Shown here in pieces: positions 13,901 through 25,900 of a stretch of 64,000 nt of DNA. Position numbers and translations under genes: made by a program. The notes beneath the pieces were generated by a model. That model had not been told where the DNA came from. It was given only the letters and a program-made list of their open reading frames with translations, and searched no databases. The DNA is from Zygaena filipendulae (lineage: Eukaryota; Arthropoda; Insecta; Lepidoptera; Zygaenidae). How positions within the stretch are numbered: position 1 is the first letter of the stretch; every line of letters begins with the position of its first letter. The stretch spans positions 7,953,501 through 8,017,500 of the forward strand of contig OU015654.1 in NCBI GenBank assembly GCA_907165275.2, read 5' to 3'.

Positions 13901-16900
13901 TATTTTGGCTTTTATAAAAAGTAAATTATGTTTTGTTTTATTTTTTTATTTTATTTTATTCATAAAACCAACAGCGTAACACAGATTAAAATACAATACA
14001 ATACACAAGTGCAAGGCCAATTACAGGTCTTATCCTTCAAACAGTACCATTTATAATAACAGCAGTCAGATGTGGTGCAGAGTTATGTTATTCTTATTAA
14101 CTAAATTGTTAACTTACGTTGTCTTTAATTGTTAAGTCACTATAAGACCGTTACTGTACTGCCTACACCGCCATGCGCTGTAAAAAATAAATAATATTTT
14201 ATATCTAAGATATTATGTATAAAAAAAAATGATGAAAGAATATAATGTAATACATGCAAAAATTATAATAGTGAAAACTGATATATATGTATTATATAGG
14301 TATACCTACTAGCTGTCCCGCGCGGTTTCACCCGCGATAATTTCGAAGTTCCCGCGGAATTGTTCCATACAAACTTTGTAACCCCTTTTCATCCCCTAAG
14401 GAGTTGAATTTTCAAAAATCCTTTCTTATCGATTGTCTTCGTCATACAAAGAACACACCCTCTAAGTTACAGGTCTCTACGATCAGTGGTTTACGCTGTG
14501 CGTTGATCCATCAGTCATTCAGGACAAAGCATTTTATATACATATATAGAATATAGATGTTATATATACGTATGAAATACCTTTTAAATTTTTGATGCTG
14601 AATCTGCAGTATTGCAACAATATTATAGAAGAGTTTGAAAAAAAGAGGCTGTTTTTGGCACTTTTTGTTTTTTATTTTATTTACCTTTTTTTACCTTTTC
14701 TACTATCGATTTCTTTTTAAAGTGGGTGGTGGCTAGTTTCATCCTTTTAAGAATCTAAAATAAAGTCTCCAAACCCTTAAAAAGGAAGATCATAATTAAT
14801 AAAGAGTTACGAAGGCCTTCTTCCTTCTTCCAGAGTTCCGATTGTGTTAAAAATTGTATTCTTTATTTTTCTTTCATTTCGAAAGTTATAATATGTTTTT
14901 AAATGAACGTAGAACTAGTAATTTTTATTTCTTGCTAGTTCGACTGTCGAACTTATGAAACTAGTGAGAACAAAGAGTTTTATTTTTATCCCTAGGATTG
15001 GAGAGACACTGGTGGCGTACTTATGATAGGATATGAGCTCTATAGATTGCTTAGTATGAAAAAAGATAAAAAACCTCGTAAGAAAAAGAAAGCGGACGCG
15101 AAACAAGATGCGGCGGAGAAAGAGAAAGACGAAAAGAAAACGGAGAAGTGTGACGTCACAAATGAAGATACACAGGTATGTGGCATTATTATTCGAAATT
15201 CTGCCTGCGATTAAAAGTTTTATTTTTTAGCATTATTATTTGTATGCAGGCTGTTGAATATGTAAGTAACATTATTTATTGTACCTAACAATGCGATAAA
15301 TAATATTATATCGTTGACACATAATGTCTGAACGACTTAAACAAGATAATTTTCATCCAATATATTTGTTTTGTTATGGTTAATATCTATGCCAGGTGTT
15401 CCCGGGAGAATTCCCTAATCCACACTGGTAAAACCGCAGGGAACATCTAGTCAGCTAGTTTTAAACCGTCTTTCATTGCAACCACCACCATTACCAATGA
15501 TCAATCAATCTGAAACGACCGCTGTACCGATCCGCCGCGAACACTGTTAAAACCCTTACCCTTACCCTGTTAGGGGTTCAATAAATCGGCTATAATCGGG
15601 TATTTGCAGAGTTCAGATATAACGACACAGTCAAAAATATCCGAAGAGTCTAAATTAGAGAAAGACGATGGCGAGAATAGCAAAACGGACGCAGATAACA
15701 AAGACGAGAGTAAAAAGGACGAGAAAAAAGAGGATATGCCTACCGAAGAAGACAAAAAGCTATTAGATGGTAAGAAAGTTTCATTAACATACATATCGAC
15801 AGGGAGAGGTGCAATGGTTACTACGCTGCTCCGCAGATCAAGAGATCCCGGGTTCGATTCTCAGAGAGGACATATAAATGATGTCTACCTATTATAGAAT
15901 AGAATACTCTTTATTGAACACCAAATGTTACAGTATGTTCACATAAATCTTATAAATTAAATAAGGCATACAAAAGACGGTCTTATCGTTTCACTAGCGA
16001 TCTAACCTTTATATCACGTTAGCTTTGGTTTCTATGATCGAGCATATATCTTAGTGTGGGATAAACTAGATCTGTATGTTCTAAAGAAGCAGGTTACAGG
16101 ATATTAACTTCGTCATTTGTTGCAGAAATGTATGAAGCTCTTGTCAAGCCCGGTCCTGATTTAGTAATTTGTGATGAAGGACATAGAATAAAGAATTCGC
16201 ATTCTAATATATCATACGCATTGAAGCAAATGAGAACTAAACGCCGTATTGTACTCACTGGTAAGTTAAAAATTGTAACTGATAAAAATTTCGGCGACGA
16301 AATTATATTTTTATATCAGCTACAAATCTAGGGCTACTGTCTGAATTTTTTTTTTAATAGTATTATGATTTGTCGACGCATCGGCGACAATATAAAGGAA
16401 AGGGTGTCGAATTCCATCAGTGCGTTGGTTTCTTAGGCGCTCAGTTTTCAGGATCAATGTATTTTATTGGATAGATAAGTAACATGGATAGTTAAATAGA
16501 ATTGTTTTTCATTACCCAACAATTTAATTAAGTTGTTGGCAAGTCGGAGTTGATGGCAACACGTGAGGAGTTTCGTTGCTGACGAGGGTCCGACCGCACA
16601 CGTTTTTTGAATGGGTATGATGACGGTATAAAAATAAATTCTATTGATTCCGTCAGTTAGATAATAAAAAAATAGACACATATTTTTAACTTTTTCGAAT
16701 TATTAAAAAAATACTTGGAAAAAACCTAGGCGTGACGTCACACGGAACTTCAACTCAATGTGTCGCCCTTATTTTTTCATTACTTAAAAAAAGGAAAAAT
16801 ATGTGTCCAATTTGTTTTATTAATCTACAAGATATACTAAAAACTAAAATTTAGTCATCTAGCCCATTATTATTTGTATTCTTTGATCATGTATAGATCA

Positions 16901-19900
16901 TGTCCAGGTATAGATTCACTATATTCATTTTATGTATTAATTGCTTAAGGTTATCCATTGCAAAACAACCTGCTCGAGTACTGGTGCATGGTGGACTTCG
17001 TGCGGCCCAACTACCTCGGCAGCAAGACGGAGTTCTGCAACATGTTCGAGAGGCCCATACAGAATGGCCAGTGCATAGACTCCACGCCGCAGGACATACG
17101 GCTCATGAGATACAGGGCCCACGTGCTGCACTCGCTGCTCGTCGGCTTTGTGCAGAGGTGAATCTATATTTTATGTATATTTCCTGGCTGGCCTGGCTAT
17201 CATCCGCGTGAATTTCGATGTACCCGCGGGAATAGGGTATTCCACCTTTTTTTTAATACTCTTTAAAATTAATCCTGAAATCGTAATGAACAGTGGGATT
17301 TTTATTTCAATGATATGAATCGAAGAATGCCTTAAAAACAATTTTTTGTTTATGAGTTTGAATTTTCGCGCGGAAACGATAGCCGCCATGCTTTCAGCTC
17401 GTGACGTCACTTCGTTAGTAAACAATACCACTGCGAAAAAGATAGTGTGTTCCGATATACACTGCGAGCACTGTTCAACGTACGGCTTCGCAGTATGCAG
17501 TACACTAAATTGACGTTATACCTTACAGTGCTCGCAGTGCATATCGGAACACACCCAAGAATCATGATTAACGGAGTGACATCACCAATATGGCAAATGG
17601 CGGGCGTTTTAAAACAGATTAAAAAAGACGATTTAAAAAATTGAATAGAGTAGTTTCTGGGGTATGAAAATAAAAATTCTATTTAGTCCGTCAGTTAGAT
17701 AATAAAAAAATAATAGACACATTTTTTGTTTTTCAAATTGTTAAAAAAGGACTAAGATAAAACGCATTAAAGTGTAGGAGTGGGGGCTCTTGACGTCATA
17801 ACGTGCTATAAACTGTAGCACGGCGTGACGTCACGTGACATTTCGACTTAATTTATCCTATTTTTTTCATTACGTAAAAAATAAAAAAATACGTGTCGAA
17901 TATTTTTTATTAGTTGACAAGCCCATTATAAAATTTAGTAAATTTACATTGCATTTTATGAATTCTAAATTCTTCTAAAAACTCTTTCATTGATAGGAAG
18001 CTACAATATTCTCCTGAGTGAGTAAGGATACTTGACTACGTGAGATTTTTCGAGGGAATGAAAAAATCTAGTTTATAGGTATTAATATATATTAAACCCC
18101 ATCTAGAATAAAACACTTTTCAAGTTTGACTACCTGATGAGTACTAAAACAGTCTATGAAACGACCAAACTTTACAACATAAACCAATTATATACCTATA
18201 CGACCTGCATTCTTATAAAAAAAAATTCTGACAAACATAATACATATACAACTCACATTTACAAAGTGCAATTACAAACATTACTTAAGAAACACGAATA
18301 AGCTAAAACTTTTTAAACATAGAACTGGATATGGACAGAAAAATATTATGTCTGAAGGAGCACGGTTATATAACGGCCTACCAACTGAATTAAGAGAATG
18401 CAACTCTTTAAATATTATATTTAAAAGCAAACTTAAAATGTACATTAGTGATAAGATAATAGCTATCACTAATGTAGATAGATAGATAGATAATTCTTTA
18501 TTGCACACCAAACTGAAAAAAAAGTGTTTACAAATTTTCTTACATTTAACTAAAGGTATACAAAGGGCTGCCTTATCGCTTAATGCGATCTCTCCCAGGC
18601 AACCTTAGAGTGGACAGATTCATAAGAGAGAGGAAATTAGATAGGTGTTTACATAATATATATATAATAATAATATAATGTACATTTTATAATAGCTGGA
18701 ACTTATTGATTTAAGTATTCAAATTCAACTTAAACTCATTATAAGTGAACTACATTGTTCTTAATGAGTAATAAAGTTCTTTAAACCCAATATTATAAAG
18801 AGGTAAATTTTCTTGATAAAGACAAATACCACTCACTGTATCACTTCGAAAACTATTCGACCTATGAACCTTAAATTTGACAGGTAGGTATAGTTTTGTT
18901 CCCTCATCATCATTTTTGTTTCTTTAGACGATCTCACGCGGTTCTTCAATCGACGCTCCCGCAGAAAGAGGAATACGTACTCCTAGTACGAATGACGCCA
19001 TTACAACGGAAACTGTACGAAAGATTCATGAACGAAGTGGTACGCTCGACGTCCGTGCCTAATCCACTGAAAGCTTTCGCCATATGTTGTAAGGTATGCA
19101 ACTGACATCAGACTGATTTTATTACTTACTAGCTGTCCCCCACGGTTTCACCCGTGGTAATTTCAGAGTTCCCACGGGAATTCCAGGATAAACTATACGT
19201 ATACCTTCCTCTTGAATCACTATCTATTGGTAAAATCCGTTCAGTGGTTTTTGAGTTTATCGCGAACAGACAGACAGACGCGGCAGGGGACTTGGTCATA
19301 AAATGTAGTCATAACACCATAGAAATATACTGAAGGTTATGTTTTTTTCAGATATGGAATCATCCAGATGTCCTCTATAATTTTCTAAAGAAACGCAGTG
19401 AGGTCAATGCAGCTATTGAAGAAGATTTGGACTTGGAAGAAATAGGCGGTGTGACTAAAGCTGGCCGCGCTAAAAATAACAAAGCAAGCGCTCGGAGACC
19501 GGCCAAGCCTCGGGTAACTATAACATTTGTGTGCTTTTTATTAGTATACGATAGTAGTTGAAATCTACTGTAATATTTATTGAAAATTTTAAGGGATCAT
19601 CTAAAAAGCCAGCGGCAACGATACAGCCCAACACGTCAGCCGGACCGGCGCCTGCTCGTACAGATTCCAACGCCTTTGGCCCCCCGCAATATCCACCGAA
19701 CGGCCCTTACGGCCCCCCTCAACAACCCTATGGGCCCGACCAACCTGGTGGGTCATACCCTCCATATCCAAACTACCAAAACCAAGGATATTACCCTCCT
19801 AATCAGGGCTATAATCAGAACTACGGCAGCAATTACTATCAGCAACAACCACCAACCCCATACGCCAATAATTATCCTAACCAGTATCCACAAAACAACC

Positions 19901-22900
19901 CCGACTGTAATCAGAGTATGAACCAAAACTATTGGAACAACGGAAATTATTACGGCAACCCTAGTTATTACAACAACCCTCAGTATCCGAATAATCAGCC
20001 ACCGCAAGATTTTAGAAACAACGTGTCTTCCGATTTTAACACGCCCCAGCAATATCCCCCTGGCTACAGCGCTCCCCAAGGCGATCAGGCCTACCCTGGT
20101 AATGCCATCCAGCCTTATACGAACAATCAGGAAAATTATGACGGTCAACCAAAACCGCCTTACCAGCCCCCTTATCCGCCAAATGCACCGCCCTATGCAG
20201 GTTATCCCAATGCTCCTCCGGAATCTTACCCTAATAGTCCGGCGCCACAAGGTTACCCGGACCATTATCCTCCATATCCTCCCAATGCACCCTACCCTAA
20301 TCCACAGACACCGTTCAATCACTACAACAACCAGGTACCAAATTTCCCTGGTTACTCGAACAACGTGCCACCTACTCAGTCTGCAGATAATAATTTATTG
20401 AATCAACCGACAGTCAAAACTGAACCTAATGGCACTCCTAATTATACTCCAACTGATGTTAAGCCAGATCCGGCTGCGCCTTATGGGGGACACAACTTTA
20501 ACTATAACCAACCTCAAAGTTCTCACTATCCTGATCAAGTTGAAGGGAACTCAAATGGCTGTTACAACTATCCAAATTTTCCACCTCATCTGGAAACTAA
20601 GCCACCTTTAGATAGTGCTGCTAGTTCCGGCAGTCCAGTACCAACTTGGCCTATCACAGATACATTAAAGACTGGAGTTGATAAGTTAAAAGCTGAAGAA
20701 AAAGCGGAAATCAAATCTGAATCTGATGGTGAAGTTAAAATAGAAGATTTAGACACGAAAAAAATAGTTAAGGACGAAACAAAAATAGAATCTAAACAAG
20801 AACATCCAGTTTCTAAAGAAAACAATACGGAAACTGTTGATAAAACAAATGCTAACAAAAACTCAGACGCAAAGAAAAGCGATGCATCTGAATCGGAAAT
20901 AGAAATTGGGAAGAAAGGTAAACGAAAAAGTAAAAGAAAAGAAACACCTAAAGCTGACAAATCAAAACCAAAAGGAAAACCACGCCCTAAAGGAAGAAAA
21001 GATAGAAAAGCTTCAAAAGATAAAAATAATGAAAATTCCGAATCGGAAGAGAGTGAAAAGGAAGAGAAAATGAACAGAGAAGAAGAATTAGCGATGGTGA
21101 AAAAGGCCGAAGAGATGACATATGATTGGGCTACGGAACTCCTAAAAGATTATATACCCGGAATAATAGAGAACTCTGCCAAAATGGAGTTGTTCTTTTA
21201 CATTTTGAATGAGAGCATCAAACTTGGCGACAGGTTGCTACTTTTCAGCCAGAGTTTGTTTACATTGAACTTAATAGAAGATTTCTTGGAAAGAAATTAC
21301 ATTCCCGGAACGAATTGCCTTTGGCAGAGGAATACCAATTACTATCGTGAGTTTTGACTATCAACTAAGTTATTTATTAATACCTCCTTTGTTTTTCTTG
21401 CGTAAATTATTTACAGATCACTAATGAACTGTCTTGTCTCTATACGAAAAACTATAAACGAAACCACTAAAGAGTTAATGGAAGTTTACGCAAATAGGCA
21501 TGATGACTAAATTTTAATTTTTAAGTCCGTCTTGTAGATGAATAAAAAATATTGGACACGTGATAAAAAAATAACGAAATAAATAGAATAAAACAAATAC
21601 GTAATCAATAAATAATGGCGATACATCAAGTTGAAATTCCGTGTGACGTTACACCTAGGTACACTTTATAGAATATATATATAGGTACTTAGTTATGACG
21701 TCGTGACCCCACTCCTAAACGTTAATGCGTTAAGTATTTTTTTCAATAATTTGAAAAAGCAAAAAATACGTGTCTATTCTTTTTTTACAATCTAACTGAC
21801 GGACTAAATAGAATTTGGATATACAACGTGTTAATGAATAACCTGAAAAGCTGATACACCCCATTTAAAAAAATAAATAATAATATGACTAAACTATTTT
21901 TTTTTTCGAAAAAATTAATACTTTAAAAGTTATTCAACATTAGTTTTGAGGTGACCTATCTACGAAATTCCAAGCGCTACGCCCGCACCTATCGTTTCGA
22001 TTTTTTTTGCTGCGGGCTGCGTACTCGCCAAATATTGTATTATAAATAATTTAGACATGGGCTGATAACAGTGAAAAAATATAACCTATATTAAAACATA
22101 GTACGATCGATTCGCTAGTTGATTCTGAGCAAACTACTGTCTAGTTTTCAGTTAATTCATTAACACGATGTATATACCTTGTCATCATGCCCATTCTCAT
22201 AACGTAACGAGTTTTATTCTCCTACACTCTACAGTTCTCAAAAAGATGTACTTCAACAGGTCTGGACGGCTCGACGCACGCGCTGGAGCGCGAGAAGCTT
22301 ATAAACGAGTTCAACGCCAACCCCAACATCTACTTGTTCCTGGTGTCGACCCGCGCCGGCTCGCTGGGTATCAACCTGGTCGGGGCCAACCGCGTCATCG
22401 TGTTCGACGCCAGCTGGAACCCCTGCCACGACACGCAGGCAGTGTGTCGCGTCTACAGGTAACACTAATTGATTGCAACAATCGATTCACGTTTCTTTTC
22501 TTTTGATTTTTCCTAATTCAAGGAATATACACATTGCGCACATTGTGTAAATTTTCGACTATGATCGACTGACGACTATCGTGTTGCGTATTTGCTTCTG
22601 CCCCCCTGGCCAAGTTGACAATCTACAATCGTTAACGTATACGAAACTAAGGAACGGAGTCGTTATGTCACGTGATCACGTTAAAGTGGACTTTTGATTG
22701 GACGATTTTACGTGATCACTTGATATTACGATTCATTTCTCAATTTTCTATCCTGTGTTGAATGTCGATTGTCAACTTGGCAAGGGGGGTTGGTACCTTA
22801 GGATATGTGAAAAAATGTGATTTGTTCGTAATGGATCATGTGTAAAAAAATATATCATTGTTTTTCTGCATAAAAATATACTTTTTAGCAAACAACAAAA

Positions 22901-25900
22901 CGTTAGAATAGAGTTTTGATTATGATGCGGCTGCGCATCAGTTTCTTGCACGCTCAGTTGTGTAGTTTTGTTTTTTTGTTAGATATTTTTGGTGCAAAAC
23001 TCGGATACAGCCCTCGTTGAACCTAACATCCTGTCCTTTTATATAGGTACGGTCAGAGGAAGCCGTGCTTCGTGTACCGCTTCGTGATGGACTGTTGCCT
23101 GGAGAAGAAGATCTACGACCGGCAGATCAACAAGCAGGGCATGGCCGACCGCGTCGTCGACGAGTGCAATCCGGACGCGGTGCTCAGCATGAAGGAGATC
23201 ACCAACCTCTGCTTCGATAACGACGAAGTGGTATGTATTCGCATTTCAACATCCAATCTGAGCAGAAATTTGTAATTGTATAAAAATATCTATATGGTAT
23301 TCATGGGATCGCTATCGGTATAATAAATCTTATAAGGTACATGTATTAAAAACAACCCTGTCTATGTTGTCACGCAACCGGGTAAAAAAGCTTTGATTCC
23401 GTACCTTAATCGTTTATACTAGAGCAATAATAGGTTTGCAAGGTATTTTTTCTACTACTCGGCGCTAGATGGTTGGTGGATTTATTAATTTAAAAATGAA
23501 CTGACCCTAATGCCCTAACCCTAATTTTACTTTAATGTTTGCTACAATAAAACGTTCTCATAAGTTCTTAACAATCAGCTTTTGTATATTTGAAGACACT
23601 ATAACAATTCCCCATAGCAAAATAAAATTCCATTCATTTTGAACCAGCCCGGTGACACTCCATACAAATGAAGTGATTTACTATGTACTTGTACTTGCAC
23701 GTGTTGTGTGTGTGGGCTTATCATAAGCTGGACAGCTGTCAGTCAATAATAGGGTACTTGCATGAAATTTATAATAAGAAATTGTGTCAAGATTTCAAAA
23801 ATAGAGCCTTAGAACAGCGTTATCGGAAAGATTTACTAAAAAAAATTTAATTTTGTGAAACGGAACGTTGCAACGAAACACCAATCACAGCCAATCTTGA
23901 CACATGACGTCACTTTTATTTTTTTAGGAAACATTTACCTCTTTCAGAGAAGGCAAAAGAAACTAAGTGCATACAGTCAACGCATATTTTCTATTTTCTG
24001 AAGTTTTTTCTTTAAAATGCATTGGTAAGATGCATTTCGATTCTTTACTGGAACTTTTGGAAGTAAATCGACACAGTTCAACCTTAATTTCGCTTTTGGA
24101 TATTGAAGTTATCTGTCTGTCAGTGTCACATGACCCTGTCAATACGACAGTGACATTTCTATCACATAAGGCGTAATTTTGAACTAGTGACGTCATTCCG
24201 CGTTTAGGCGGTAAGGTCTAAAGTAGGAACTTTGAAACGCTCTATTTAATTAATTTATGCATTTTTTTTCTTTTTCTTGCTTTGTTTAAGTAGGCCATAT
24301 ATCTTTAAAATAGACTGAAAAAAATAATTCATGCAAGTACCCTATTGTCACATGTAGATTTTACATGTAACAAACTTTCCTCGAACGTTCTTATGAAACT
24401 TAGGGCCTCCGCATATCTCGCCTACGTTTCTTATGACATTAGTAGAAGGCGGAGAGTGTCGCTTCTTGATATATTTTGTATTCTTTGTTTTGAACCGTTG
24501 CCGACGCAATAATTTCCTATGCCTTTCAGGAGAGCGAAGCGAAAGATTTGTCGGAGCACAAAGACAAATACATAGACATGCTGATGCAAGGAATTATAGA
24601 GTACCACGGGAAGATGTTGAGCAAGGAGCCGTTCCAGCACGAGTCGCTGTTAGTGGACAGGAAGGAGAAGAAACTGTCCAGCGCCGAGAAGCGACTCGCG
24701 CAGAGAGGGTGGGTGTGCCTTTGACTGTCATTTAAACTTAGCACTTTGCACGGCACGGTGATGATAGAAATTGCTAGTGTTCACGCGAATATTATAATTT
24801 TAACTGTATTCCAATTTCCAACTTATGCCTCTTTTTCCTCCAGTAAATAAATAAATTAGAAAAAAATCAGCAATCACTGGGACGTGTTAGAAGAAGACTC
24901 GGAAATCGATAAATATATCCAAGAACCGGGCCAGTGCAAAAAGCGTTGTAATTTGCATTATTTTCGCTTGTGATTGCCTTGCGAACTGCATTGAGTCGGC
25001 CTTTAGACTATGGATGTTATGGGCCTCTATAACATCCATATGCTCGATGCAGTTTGCAGGGTTCCGATAAACTACCTAGTTTATCACACACCTAGTTTAT
25101 TACATAGTAATCAACGACAAAAACCACATGGATCAGGGGGGTTCCCCGCGCGATATGCGTAAACTCCGATTAAAATAAAGTGTTGTAGCCGAAGTCAGAA
25201 CCAGAGTTGTAATATACACTTGTATGTTTCACTAGCTGCGGCAGCTAGTTATGTACTTTTAGATAACAAAAGAAAAACAAAAACAAAAAAAAAACAATCG
25301 TAATTAAGTTATTTAACATGTTATTTATAACATTCAGTGTCCACATTATCATTTTGTTATGTAGTGTGTACACACCGTTAAATATACTTAAATGTATTTT
25401 ATCTACACTAATGTTGTAACATTCTACTTATGTTTCCAATATTTGACTTATAATTACTACTGTTATAGCGCAGACAACAAAACACTCAATTTAAGCAATT
25501 TCACATGATGGTATAATATCCACATCGATATCGTAAAATCTCATTATAACATCAATAAAACTCGTTACTATTATACTCGCTACGTAACACTCGTTACTAT
25601 TATGAAACTCGCTGCGCTCGTTTCATAAACTCACACTCGTGTTTTAATACCCTTCATTATATGACAGTTGCATAAACTACTATTTTTAAACAGAATAAAA
25701 GTACCCATCTATCTGTCTGTCTATTGTTACAAAATATGTTGTTTCCAGTTACGAGTTGGAGAAGAAGGCGGCGGCGGCGCCGCGGCCCGCGCCCGCGTAC
25801 CGTACGGTGCGCGCGGCGGACGGCACGCTGGTGCAGCGGCCCGTCGCCTCCGTGCGGCCCATGCAGCACGGCGCGCGCTGGATCCCCGCCGACGTGTGGC

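Noticed and set aside
19753..20322. 189-codon minus-strand frame rich in I, R, V and W
   Set aside because: It is the antisense shadow of the P/Y/N/Q-rich part of RAD54L2 exon 15; composition mirrors the sense codons and no domain is visible.
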